Assembly (NCBI RefSeq): GCF_023065955.2
Contig: NW_026622919.1
Location: 818,501-882,500, forward strand
DNA from: Ursus arctos
Taxonomy: Eukaryota; Chordata; Mammalia; Carnivora; Ursidae
Direction of reading: 5' to 3'
Length of the DNA stretch: 64,000 nt
The notes beneath the pieces are model-generated. The model ran no database searches and had not been told where the DNA came from. It worked only from the letters and a program-made list of their open reading frames with translations. Positions 44,994-55,204 of the stretch are shown one piece after another. Made by a program: the position numbers and the translations under genes. Each line of letters begins with the position of its first letter. The stretch's first letter is position 1.

Positions 44994-45710
44994 CACGTGA
45001 CCTGAGTGCGCACACAGATTCCAGCACGGCTCTCATCCCTCCCTCCCTCCTTAGAAGAGCTGGTTCTGAGCTGGAGGACAGAGGGCCTAGGAGGAGGGTG
45101 ATGAGCGGGCCTGAAACCCAGAACCAACCCCAGGAGCCCTGCCCCATTCTGAGGCCACCAGCACCCATCCTCGCCCCCCAGGAGTGGAGCCCGGCGTGTC
45201 CCACCTCCACCTGGTTGACAGATGCCCATGAACCACACAGGGTGGCAGACAGAAGCAGGCCCCTGTCCCTGCCTGCTGGCACAGGGACCTGCTCAGCGCT
45301 TCAGCCAAGGGGCGAGCTCCCTTTCCACGAAGAGGGGGGAGGAGCGGAAGGAGAGGGCAGGACCCAGGCTGGCAGCTGCTTTTCCTGGGACTTCCCTCCC
45401 ACCCCTACCCCAGCCCCCCACCCTGGGCAGCGGCTGGTTGCTCACCACCTCAGCCTTCCGCAGCTGTCTCAGCTCCCCCACCCTCTCCCCTCACTGGACT
45501 CTGTGGTCAAAAATAGGAAAATTTCAGGGGTGCCTGGGTGGCTCAGTGGTTTAGTATCTGCCTTCAGCTCAGGTCATGATCTCGAAAGTCCTGGGATTGA
45601 GCCCCATGTTGGGCTCCCCGCTCAGCAGGGAGTCTGCTTGTCCCTCTGCCTCTCCCCCTGGCTTATGCTCTCTCTCTCTCTCAAATAAATAAATAATCTT
45701 TTTTTTTAAA
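44716..45710 (+). terminator. SECTM1: SECTM1 3' UTR, poly(A) signal possibly from a SINE
   Basis: No AATAAA or ATTAAA was noticed between the stop codon and 45680. The first AATAAA on this strand is the overlapping pair at 45684-45693 in the A-rich tail of a + strand SINEC. Termination there would give a 3' UTR of about 1 kb, which also contains a (GT)n microsatellite. Confidence 0.4.
44949..44990. repeat. (GT)n microsatellite
   Basis: About 19 uninterrupted GT dinucleotides run into a short gcgcgcgca stretch at the right end. Such alternating purine-pyrimidine DNA can adopt Z-form. It lies in the predicted SECTM1 3' UTR, 234 bases after the stop codon. Confidence 0.97.
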
Positions 45711-45713
45711 GGA
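45527..45713 (+). mobile_element. SINEC downstream of SECTM1
   Basis: Head gggtgcctgggtggctcagt, B box gggattgagcccc, CT tract and a tail with overlapping AATAAA at 45684-45693. That is the first poly(A) signal found after the SECTM1 stop codon. Confidence 0.95.
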
Positions 45714-46204
45714 GAAATCTCAAGTTCCAAAACGTTTGACCTCCAAGAACCTGTCCCTTCTCTGCCCCATCAGGGCTTCCAGCCTCAGGTGCAGAAGGGA
45801 CACGCTGCTGTACCCGTGGAGATGCCTCAGCTTGGGTCTTAAGTTGACCTTGGGCACACTCCTATCTTTAGCCCTGAGCAAGAACAAGTTTGCGGTCCCT
45901 CCTGTCAGCAGTCCTGGCGTGAAGCTGTGGGGGATGGAGGCTTGAGGTGGAGTGCCGGACCCACCTCCACCACGAGGGGGAGCGGTAAGGAGGCAGGCAG
46001 GTGGCACCTGGCAGTCAGGTGTCCACACAACCCTCCCCACCCCCGGCCTCCCAGCCCCAGGGCTCCCTTCCCCCGCCTGCCCAGCTGCCGCCCCTTCCCC
46101 ATCCCAAACCCCTTTTGTCAGATGTCTTCATAATCACAACTGTGTAACGCCATGGAGTGCATTCTTAAGAGGGACACAGGTTTTTTTCTAAAGTACACAT
46201 TCAG

Positions 46205-46335
46205 GGGATGCCTGGGGGGCTCAGTCGGTTAAGTGCCAGACTCTTGAGCTCAGCTCAGATCTTGATCTGGGTCATGAGTTCAAGCCCCACGTGGCTCCAC
46301 GCTGGGCATGCAGCCTACCTAAAAAATGAATGAAT
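46205..46335 (+). mobile_element. SINEC, short form
   Basis: A perfect 15-bp duplication aaagtacacattcag flanks it at 46190-46204 and 46336-46350. Head ggatgcctggggggctcagt, B-box region gagttcaagcccc. Confidence 0.95.
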
Positions 46336-46683
46336 AAAGTACACATTCAGTGCTCTGAAAATCCATAACCCTAATCCCTACGATGAATAAAATATATCAA
46401 CCAAGAAACCATCGAATAACCTGAGAAATACATATTTTTTAAGTGGGGAAAAACATAAAAAACTGAAAGAAGCTGCTTCCTGTCCTAAAGCACTAAAAAG
46501 GCAGACGGCATCCAGAGATGCTGATGGGGGGGTCCTCCCTCACCGCGGAGAGCCCCAGACTGGAGGCCTAGACCTACAGGGAAGTCCTGCGTCTGGGTCT
46601 TTGTTTTCATTCCTTCTTGTTGCTTGTATTTTCACTGGTTTCTCTGAGATTGAATCCCGGGGCGTTTCAACGCCCTCCCTCCA

Positions 46684-46800
46684 GGCTCCGCCCCGGCCTT
46701 CGGCGGCCCCACCCCTGCCTCCAGGCCCCGCCCCGGCCTTCGGCGGCCCCGCCCCCTGCCTCCAGGGCCCTCCCCTCCTTCCTGACCCCGCCCCCGCAAC
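46684..46800. promoter_or_regulatory. GC-box tandem duplication upstream of CD7
   Basis: Two near-identical 40-base copies (ccaggctccgccccggcc / ccaggccccgccccggcc, each followed by ttcggcggcccc) and a partial third carry at least five CCGCCCC-type Sp1 boxes. They lie 0.7-0.8 kb before the CD7 start codon. A role in CD7 transcription is inference. Confidence 0.6.
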
Positions 46801-46830
46801 GCCGGGCTCACTGAATTGTAGGACGTGTTT

Positions 46831-46860
46831 CTTCTCTCTCTCTCTCTCTCTCTTTTCTTT
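46831..46860. repeat. (CT)n microsatellite upstream of CD7
   Basis: About ten CT units (tctctctctctctctctctc) lie about 640 bases before the CD7 start codon. Confidence 0.85.
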
Positions 46861-47369
46861 AGTTTACCTCCGCATGAGCGTATATTGCACGTATACGGAC
46901 TCCGACATATGCAGATTGAATCATACTGCTGCTTCTCAATCCTGATGAGTGGGGATGAGGGACAAAGGGAGAGCGAGAGAGGGACAGAATTTATTTTTAC
47001 AATGACAGGTAGAAAAGAACAGGTGGCTAGCAGATTTCTGGGCATAAATCAGGTTCAGCAGAAAGTGACCCAGCGGACCCAGGGCATCTGGATCCTGAAC
47101 CCAGCCCACCCAGGGACTCCCCTGGCTTTCTCCTGGTCCTGTCCCCCCACCTCGGGCCTGTGCAGACACAGCAGGAGTGGGGGACCAGGACAACTGGTCA
47201 CCCATTGGGCACTCAGGACAGCGCGGAGGGGTGGGAGAGGGTGAAGACTACCCCTCCCAGCCTGGCCCTCAGCACCTCCCCTCACCCATGGCACCACCTC
47301 CAGGAAGCCCTCCTGGAGTGCCTGGACCACCAGTCACTGCCTCCTGCCCTTGCATCATTGCTTGGGGTT

Positions 47370-47497
47370 TGGGGCGGTGCCTCAAGCTGATGGCACGCAG
47401 TTGAGTGCTTCAGACAGGAAGAGTCTCAGCCAGCCGTGAGAGAGGGCCCTGCCTTTCCCTTGTCTCTGGGTCTGTGGTGGGCAGGGTGGTAGTGAGC
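47370..47497 (+). promoter_or_regulatory. CD7: Likely CD7 proximal promoter / 5' UTR
   Basis: This stretch lies immediately upstream of the CD7 ATG. It has no TATA box but includes an ETS-like caggaag (47416-47422), which would suit a lymphoid gene. No upstream intron acceptor is evident, so the 5' UTR is probably short and in the same exon. The boundaries are guesses. Confidence 0.35.
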
Positions 47498-47573
47498 ATG
47501 GCCCCAGAGCTCCCACTGCTCTCTGTGCTCCTCACACTCACCTGTACCCTGCTCAGGGCTCCCGCCACCCAAG
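47498..47573 (+). CDS. CD7: CD7 exon 1 (signal peptide)
   Basis: The ATG at 47498 lies in a strong context (gtgagcATGG), followed by MAPELPLLSVLLTLTC and LLRAPATQ to the donor caag/gtaagc at 47573/47574. The frame is open upstream to 47405, but that extension is not hydrophobic and has no CD7 resemblance. Confidence 0.93.
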
Positions 47574-50138
47574 GTAAGCCCTCCCCATGCCTCACCACAT
47601 CCCCCACTGTGCTCCCCTAAAGTGGGCTCTGTGCCCCAACCTGGGGATGTTCCTTCCCGGGAAGGGGGTGGTCTGGGATGCTGAGCGTGACGTCCCCGCA
47701 AAGCACCCCTGTGAGTGACGTCTGGGTGCAGAATCACCACGGCTCTGGTCTTTTTCTTTACTTAAATGTCTGGGGATTCTCTTTTCCGTAATTAGCAAGG
47801 TTGCCTTGGTTATGAGAGAATGTTGGCCGTTAGTTTGCTTTTTAAAACAGATACATGTGCAAAGTTCTGCAATAAGATGGAAATATCAGTGGGGCGGGGG
47901 GGGGGGGGGGAGGCGGGGAGACACTCAGCAGGAAAAAAAGAAAAGAAAAGAAAAAAGAAGCTCCAGAATTTAGCTTGCTGAGAAGCTGATGTTGGATTAC
48001 ATTGAAGAGGGTTCATGTTTGCACCAGGAAGCCAGTCCTGCTGGGCCTCAGCTGGGCAGACAGGGACATTTCTGAGTGTCCCTCAGACAAGCAAAGATGT
48101 GCCCACACCACAGAACCACCAGCTCTAGGTGCCTGGAAATGATGGGGACAGTGAGGCAGCCAGCAATGGAAGGAGAGGAGACAGCACAGCCCCTCCGGCT
48201 GTCTTGGGTGCAGTCTGTTAAGAGAGGGAGAAGGGGCAGGGGCGGGGAGAAGTGATAAGAGCTGCCCAGTGAAAAACCAGCTGCTTTGGAAGGAAGAAGC
48301 TGCAGCCTGAACTTCCCCTGGGACCCAGCGTGGGGAGTGGTCACAGACAGCGGGCCCCCGGTGTGGCCCCATCAGCGTTCCTGTACGGCCACTGGGGTGG
48401 CCGCTGGGGCTGCTCCAGGGCAAGATGCCTCACTGTGGTGACACGGCCACAGTGGGCTGTCCCAGGGCCCCTCTGTCCCGCCACCGTCCCCTGCAGAGAG
48501 GAGGGCTCCTCCCCTCTGGCCAGGCCCAAGGTGACAGCAGGGGGTCCTTCCTGCAGAGCTGTGGCAGTCCCCCCCCTACACTGTTGCCCCAGAGGGGGGC
48601 TCCATCAACATCACCTGCTCCACCAGCCGGCCGCTGTCCGGGGTCTACCTGAAGCAAAGGTGGCCGAAGCCCACGAGTGTGATTTACTATGAAGACAAGA
48701 AGCAGCCCACCGTAGATGAGCACTTCCGAGGTCGTATCAGCTTCTCCGGGCTGCAGCACAACCTGACCGTCACCCTGAGCCACCTGCGGCTGTCTGACAC
48801 TGGCGTTTACGCCTGCCAGGCGGTCATGGACGACGTGGTCTGGGGCCCTGGCACCTTGGTGGTGGTGACAGGTAGGAACGTGCCTACCCTGGGACCCACT
48901 GCACCCACCTGCTGGGCAGGCCAGGCTCCACCTGCCCTTGTCTGCCCAGAAGTGTCCTCTACACCTGCTTGAGTTGTTCCTTCCAGCCTGAGCCCACTGC
49001 CTCCAGGAAGCACCCTGGATTGCCCACCCCCCACTCCAGAGCCCGTCCGTGGACCCCGAAGGCTCTCCTGGAACCCATCACCTGCCACGTGCCTCTCTAC
49101 TCCTCTTCACAGACAAGGTGTCCCAAGAGGTAGACTCGTGCCAAAAGGCTCAGCTGGCCTCTGCCCTCCCTGTGGTCCTGGCTGTGAGCTGCTTCTTCCT
49201 CGGGCTGGGGATAGGGGCGGTATGTGTGCTGAGGAAGACACAGGTCAGTGTGAACCCCCAAATTTCACCTGTGTCCCTATAAGCCAGCTCCTCTAAGAAA
49301 GCAGGGAGGGAAGGAGAGGGTTAAGCTCCAGAGAAACCGCAGGACCCACCCATCCCCTCATCAGGGTCCCTGGGAGTTCTGAGGGCTCAGAGGCAGAGTC
49401 CAAGGTGGGAGGGAAACCCAAGAACCGGAGCCATGAGCAGGGACGGGCATGGGCCCAGGTGGATGCCAGACATTGAGGGGCAGGAGGAGGGTCCAGGGAG
49501 GCGTTCAGAGAGCACGGAGAGGCATGTGTGTGAGCATGTGAGCATGTGTGTGCTTGTGCAAGTATGTGCACATGTGCGTGTGAGTCTGTAGGTGTGAGAA
49601 TGGTGTAAGCAGGTGTGAACATGCAGTGGGGGGTTGACAGAGACAGGTGCCAGGAAGTGGTCAGCTCTGTCCTGGTCACTCAGCTCTTTGGAGCCGACTT
49701 GCCTTTGCCGAACTCCACGTCCCCTTGAGAGAGCCCACCCACCCCCAGGTCCCTGCGCGAGGTCCCTTTCATCCTCCACCTCCCTGCCACTGCCCCCTAG
49801 ACTCTGTTCCCATGCCCCATCCTACCCCCCACCCCCACCCCCGGCCTGGGGCAGCTCAGGAAACCTCAGGGCTGCCCAAGGCCCCTTGTGAACTGACTTC
49901 ACGCAGGCCCCAAAGCCCAGCAGCGTTTCAAAGTGGAATCAAAAAGCTTCCTAAGGGGTATGCTTTGAAGAAAGAGGGTGCCCCAGCATGAGCTGGACCC
50001 TGTGCAATGAGGATAGGCTTTATCTTTCAGGTCAAGAAACTGTGCTGCACGAAGGATAAGAACTCAGCATGTGTGGTGTACGAGGACATGTCTTACAGAA
50101 GCCAAAACAGGATGTCTACCCCCAACGAGTACCAGTGA
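47498..50138 (+). CDS. CD7: T-cell antigen CD7
   Basis: Coding join 47498-47573, 48557-48871, 49113-49243, 50031-50138 gives 209 residues; all introns are GT-AG and phases agree (1,1,0). Residues 1-25 are a signal peptide. Residues 26-130 form an Ig V domain with the canonical disulfide pair C46 (SINITCSTS) and C112 (LSDTGVYACQA), VIYYED at 67-72, FRGRISFSG at 82-90, and N-glycosylation sites N43 and N94. A short stalk with C140 leads to a transmembrane helix at about 149-170. The tail KKLCCTKDKNSACVVYEDM contains YEDM (191-194), the pYxxM PI3-kinase p85 docking motif known in CD7, and ends STPNEYQ (human SSPNQYQ). Human CD7 (240 aa) has proline-rich 9-residue repeats in the stalk; they are absent here, as in the roughly 210-residue mouse protein. 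CD7 is a costimulatory receptor of T and NK cells and early progenitors, bound by SECTM1. Confidence 0.96.
48557..48871 (+). CDS. CD7: CD7 exon 2 (Ig V domain)
   Basis: 315 bases, phase 1 to phase 1, from acceptor cttcctgcag (ends 48556) to donor gacag/gtagga (48871/48872). It encodes residues 26-130, the entire V-type Ig domain with its C46-C112 pair. Confidence 0.96.
49113..49243 (+). CDS. CD7: CD7 exon 3 (stalk and transmembrane helix)
   Basis: The acceptor tcctcttcacag ends at 49112 and the donor cacag/gtcagt is at 49243/49244. It encodes DKVSQEVDSCQKAQLASALP, a hydrophobic helix and RKTQ. Only one SALP-like unit is present where human CD7 has a repeated SALPDPP-type stalk. Confidence 0.94.
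50031..50138 (+). CDS. CD7: CD7 exon 4 (cytoplasmic tail, stop)
   Basis: The acceptor tatctttcag ends at 50030. The 35 residues begin VKKLCC, carry YEDM and finish NEYQ before TGA at 50136-50138. C179/C180 just inside the membrane are possible palmitoylation sites (inference). Confidence 0.95.
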   Translation, partial: VKKLCCTKDKNSACVVYEDMSYRSQNRMSTPNEYQ

Positions 50139-50515
50139 GCCTGGCAGCCCCCCCCACCCCCGCCCTGCCAGGTCTCCCTCTGCCCCGGCCAGCTCAAAGA
50201 GGACTGCCTGACCCAGAGAGGTCACACAGGCAGCTCCCTGCAGCCATCAGGCTCCTGGCATCCCAGCGCCTCCTCCAGGAAGCCTTCCTTGCCTACCTCC
50301 TGCCTTCCAGAAGCCCTGCATGGCGGTTCTGGCACCCTGGGCCCACCAAGGAGAAAGCCTCTGTGTACTGCTGCTTGCTGCCCTTCCCCTCACATGGCAG
50401 GAGGGGCTTCTGTATGGATGGACTTGGACTCAGGGCCTGGTGGAGGCAAGAGGGAGGGGAAGCCCAGTCCCCAACCCAGGCTTGCCAGAAATAAAGTGCT
50501 TCTCTTCTCCCCTTT
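50139..50515 (+). terminator. CD7: CD7 3' UTR with poly(A) signal
   Basis: AATAAA lies at 50490-50495 (cagaaataaagtgc), 352 bases after the stop and followed by a T/C-rich stretch. This gives a compact 3' UTR of about 370 bases. Confidence 0.75.
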
Positions 50516-51112
50516 CCGACTCCAGCATCTATTTCTAGACCAGCTCGGAGCCGAGGGGGAGGGCTTGACTGAACCCTCCCCAAACATCTTCTAGGACTTT
50601 TGCAGCCGGTGTGATTATGTGTGAGACCATTGAGGAAGGAGAGGAGCAAGGGGGCGCTTCCACACTCCGGGCCCCGGGGAGCCCCTGGAGCTGTGATGGG
50701 CTGCAGAAGGGGCACATCGACTGGAACCCTCCCCCACCTCTCAGCCACCCCTCAGCCCGTCACCTGCCCTCCCCTGCCTCCACCTCAGAATAAGGGGGGA
50801 TAGAGGAAGGGGGGCTGGCTGCAGTGGCCTCTCAGTTAAGAGCCCCTCCCGAAATGTGCTCATGCTGGATGGGGGGGCAGTGGGAACTTGGGGAGCCATG
50901 CTCGCTGTCCGGGGTGGGGGGAAACAAGGCACCCCCGTGTGGGTGTGAGCTGTGGTGTGTCCTCCTAGACTCTGGGCTGAGAAACTGCAGACCATGCTGT
51001 CCACCCCCGCCCGTCCTGTGCCCTCGAATGTCCCATCAAAACTGCAAAGACAAAACTAACACAGTCCACTGCGTGGAAACCCCCAATCCCGGCTCTTAAA
51101 CACTACAGACAG

Positions 51113-51236
51113 GGGGGCACCTGGGTGACCCAGCAGCCTCGGACTCGGTTTCCTCAGGGGTCGTATCTCAGGTCTTGAGATTGGGCCCTTTGTCAGGCTC
51201 CCCCTCCCCCCCACACTCTCTCTCACATTAATACAT
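51113..51236 (+). mobile_element. SINEC, degraded
   Basis: A diverged head gggcacctgggtgacccagc and ctcaggtcttgagattgggc can be recognised, then a CT-rich end. It directly precedes a better preserved copy. Confidence 0.75.
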
Positions 51237-51242
51237 CAGTAG

Positions 51243-51476
51243 GGGCCCCTGGGTGGCTCAGGTGGTTGAGGGACCGACTGTCGATTTGGGCTCAGGTCAT
51301 GGTCTCTGGAGCATGGGGCGTGGGATTGAGCCCCACCTCAGGCTCCCCACTCAGCAGGGAGTCTGCGTTTCTCCTTCTCCGGCTCACCTGCCCCTCCCCC
51401 TCCACAGGCTCAGGTGCGCTCTCTCTCAGATAAATAAAATAGATCCTTAAAAATAAATAAATAAAATCTTCAAGAA
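51243..51476 (+). mobile_element. SINEC
   Basis: Head gggcccctgggtggctcagg, B-box-like gggattgagcccc, CT-rich tract and two A-rich AATAAA tails in series (51431-51475), suggesting tail duplication. Confidence 0.92.
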
Positions 51477-51489
51477 AAACACTACAAAC

Positions 51490-52075
51490 AAAAATACATG
51501 ATAAGCATCCACAAACTGGGGGGGGGGAATAAATTACAGAACAAGGGTTAATATGCTTCGTTTATAAAGATGAATCAATAGAAAAAAAACAAAAACTTGG
51601 ATAAAAATGTACAAATAGCAAAAAATGAGTGATAAGCAGGAAAAACAGGAAACCATTCAAATTGCTAGCTATCAATGAGATATCAGTTGAAATGAGATAA
51701 CCCTTCACCCACTCTCTGGGTTTGCAAAGATCAAAGATCAAAAGTAGCATGTTCCTTTTACTTGGAAATCCCACGTCTAGAATTGCGTCTTCGGGAAATG
51801 ATCTTTGGGCAAGAGACACAATCACAGTCATATCCACTCCTTGCTTTTGATACGACGCAGAGATGGTCTGCATGTCCAAGAAAGAGAAGTGCCGTATGCA
51901 GCACGGTGGGTGCAGCCATACAGCGAGCGTTAAAGCGGCGTCGGGTGTGGAAAGCACGCGTGACCCCGTGTTGAAAAAGCACAGACGGGCATGTGCGGTT
52001 GTTTATGCTCATGTCCAGAACGGAAGAACAGACAGGGGTTTGACACTGGTTCTCTCTGGGTAGTGGGATGTGTGT
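51490..52075 (+). mobile_element. Old L1 fragment (3' part)
   Basis: An AT-rich stretch has old-L1 phrasing: tcaatgagatatcagttgaa, caaagatcaaagatcaaaag, cacgtctagaattgcg, then gacactggttctctctgggt. It is diverged and without a usable frame. It follows two SINEs downstream of CD7. Confidence 0.5.
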
Positions 52076-52079
52076 TCTC

Positions 52080-53555
52080 CAAGGCGTGGAGTCACCAGGA
52101 CACCTCGGGCTTGGGGTAGGCGACTTGAAACATGATCTCAGTGGTGTTTGTGGAGGGCACCAGGGACCTGCCTTTGGGACCCAAGTGGCAGTCAGGAAGA
52201 CCAACAGAGACACCACGTCCTGGTGTCCCCGCATCCCAGGGATCGCCCAGAGGAATTGCAGGCGGCCCTGCAGCCCCAGATATACAGCAGGTGTCTATCA
52301 GTTGCCTGCTGGCTTCTGGTCCCCACTCTTGACCACTCATCAGCATGGCCTTGGACAAGTGCCGCCTCTCTGGGCCTCAACTTCCCCTCCATAAATGAGG
52401 GGTGTGGGGTCCACACTCTCTTCAGGAGTAGGGCTCTGTGGTTTCCAGGCCAGGCCGGACTGGCTTCCACTGCCCCTGACCGTCAGCTCCCAGGTGCCTC
52501 CGCCCTTTCCCCACTCCCCACCCTTCTGAAGCAACTTCCTGTAGATGAAAGACATTGCCTCTAGCCTGCCCCCAGAGGCCCTTGTCACCTGAGGCAGTCT
52601 CGGCCTGACCCCACCCCACCAACCAGAGGCTGTGCCCCTCGGACCTCCACCCTCCTCACCATCCCCCTCCATCCTCCACGCTCACGATTGTCCCATTACC
52701 GGCGGCTTCTCTCCCCACACTCCAGACTGTGGGGATGTGAGGGGCAGGGCTGGGTTCCCCTTCCGTGTCCCTCACGGCTCCTGACCCTTATCGAGCATCA
52801 CTGTGTGCTGGGCGTGTTAGGTAAAGACAGACAGACAGATACTTAAATATGCCTGGTTTATTCCTCTCAGGACAGATAGCCTGAGCGTTGTCTGAGTCCT
52901 GGTTCCCCACCGTCTTCCTCTGTGCCTGAGCCTCTTGGGCTTCAAATTCCTCATCTGTAAGATGGGGACAATGGCTGCCCTACCTGGTAGGGTGCCATGT
53001 GGACAGAATGCCACAGATAAACCCTCAGAATAGGCCTCCGCAGAGCAAATGCTCTGTCAACCATGCAGGTGTGGGCTGAGCCCACAGAAGGTGGAAGCAA
53101 GGACCCTGACAGTGAGAAGCAAAACTTGAAGGAATAGCCTCCATCCCCAGGCCACAGAGGGGCAGGGAGCTTTGACACTTGGAGAAACAGGATGGCTGAG
53201 TGCAGTGGGAAACAGTGGAAACATGCACCACAGGGCATTGGCTCCTTCCCACACTGGCCTCCAAAGCCAGAGGACGGCCACTGAGCCTCCCGTGAAAGCT
53301 GTTCCCAACACAGGAGCTAGCCAGGGAGGGCAGCCAACAGGGAGGGGGTTGACATGGCAGGAGGGGCATCTTGAGGGGTGGGGTCTCAGCCTGCCTATGG
53401 GCTCACCCCTCCGCACTGCAGGTTGGCCTGCCCCACAACCCTGGACCAAACCAGACCACCTCGAGACTCGTGGCCTGATACTCGTATCATTAGGAGACAC
53501 CCGGCCAACTGGGCCACGTCCACCTCTGGGGACAGGGCCAAACAACACCAGAGTC
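52080..53555. other. Intergenic, no gene seen
   Basis: Frames of up to 282 codons on the minus strand (53057-53905) show no domain, and overlapping + strand frames are similar in length. Treated as noncoding. Confidence 0.5.
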
Positions 53556-53559
53556 AAGG

Positions 53560-54635
53560 ATAGAGTAATGGACGCCCACAGAGGACAGTCATCAAAACAT
53601 CTACTTGGGAAGATCAGGAATAAAACCATAATTTTGACCCAAGAAATAACAGATAGAATGAGCAGCAGGAGAGGGAGGGGAGATCCAGGGGAGGAAATCT
53701 CCAGAAGGAGAAGAGAAGGAAAGAAGCTCTCAGAGACACGGGCAGTAGAGGAGAAACTTACCCAAGGAAACCCGAGAAAGGGAGACAGGGCAGTGAGAGC
53801 CCTAGAGGCAGAGCACGGTGAGACTCTCAGTAAAGGGGCTGCAGACAGCCCGCCAGCAGAGGGAGAGGGAGAAGGCAAGCCTGCACCCACACATTCTGGG
53901 GGCAAGAGAGAAATCCCAAATCTCAGGTGACATCAGATTCCTCAGAGACAACTCCGAATTCAAGAAGAAAATGGAATAATACCCTTAACTACTGAAAGAA
54001 GATAACTTGTACTTGAAATGTTAAGTTACCGTGTCAGTGTAAGGAGGTAATAAAGATCTTCTTGGGCACATAAGGTCTTAAGACACTCCATCAAGAACTG
54101 ACTTTGGAATCACTCTTGGAGGCAGTGTTCAAATAAACAAGACCCAAACACAGGAAACATTACATGAGAAAAAAAGACGGAAATAACAAGTGAGTTTACT
54201 TTTGTCCAAAAAACAATGACTAAAGAAAATAAGCTTACAATCTACAATCTACGTGCGATCTATGTAACAGTCTAGAACTAAAACTGTAGATAATACCAGC
54301 GCAACGAGATGGGGAGGGTGGAGATGAAAGGCCATGAGAACACAATGAGACATCCATCTCGTCAGAAGGAGGACGCAGACGAAGATAAGGTTAAGAAATC
54401 AGTCTGTGTAAGTGAACAGGAAGGGGGTCCAGGGCAGCCGCAGTGAGAACCCAAACAGAACATAGTACAGAAACCAGCAGAAAGAGCTGCCCAGCAGAAA
54501 CAGGAAAAGAGAAAAAAATGAATTCAAAGAACGTGCAGTAAATAGAAAACATGAAATGAGGTGACAAAATAAACCAACTTAACAGCAAGTACAATTAGTC
54601 CCAATAGCAGGACTTACACCTAGACTAATTATATC
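53560..54635 (+). other. AT-rich stretch, possibly the 5' part of an old L1
   Basis: A-rich on this strand with many short frames and no recognisable protein. Its composition and continuity with the ORF2-like fragment across the SINE at 54636 suggest an old L1, but I could not identify particular segments. Confidence 0.3.
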
Positions 54636-54832
54636 AGGGCACCTGGGTGGCTCAGTCCGTTGGGCGTCTGCCTTTGGCTTGGTTCATGATCCTGGAGTCC
54701 TGGATCAAGCCTCACGTCGGGTTCCCTGCTCGGCGGGGAGTCTGTTTCTCCCCCTCCCTCGGCTGCTCCCCATGCTTGTGCTTTCTCTCGCTGTGTGTCT
54801 CTCTGTGAAACAAATAAATAAAATCTTTTAAA
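54636..54832 (+). mobile_element. SINEC inserted in an old L1
   Basis: Head gggcacctgggtggctcagt, tggatcaagcctcacgtcgg, CT-rich tract and aaataaataaaatctttt tail. L1-like AT-rich sequence lies on both sides. Confidence 0.93.
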
Positions 54833-54839
54833 ATAATAA

Positions 54840-55200
54840 TTATACAATAAACACTTTCACAATAAATGTAAATGGGTCAAACTCGCCAATTAAAAGATAG
54901 TGTCAAACTGGTTTTAAAAGAAAAGATTCAACAACATATGGTCTGCAAGAGACAACACTTTAAACAAAAAGACACCAATAGGTTGGAAATAAAAGAGTGG
55001 AAAACATAAAAGGCAAGCATGAACCAAAAGAAAGCTGGAATTATCAATCGTATTTTCTGACAAAATAGAAATACCGGTAAAAGCAACAGTAGAACGAAAC
55101 TATAGAACCAATGTGGATACATAGGAACCTAAAAATAAACAGAAAAATATGTAAAGCCAGGAATGACAGCACTGGGAGAAGCTGACAATCAACCATTTCA
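54840..55200 (+). mobile_element. Old L1 ORF2 5' fragment (endonuclease region)
   Basis: The + strand reads aaatgtaaatgggtcaaact cgccaattaaaag and then caccaataggttggaaataa, resembling the start of L1 ORF2 (NVNG-NSPIKR, TNRL-IKEW) and followed by a KAGI-I-SDKI-like stretch. Stops and shifts interrupt it. The AT-rich sequence at about 53560-54630, beyond an intervening SINE, is probably the upstream part of the same element. Confidence 0.5.
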
Positions 55201-55204
55201 ACCT

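Noticed and set aside
53057..53905. 282-codon minus-strand frame with hydrophobic stretches
   Set aside because: Runs of Leu/Ser/Pro come from CT-rich sequence. A 252-codon + strand frame covers the same bases, and the right part lies next to an L1-like stretch.
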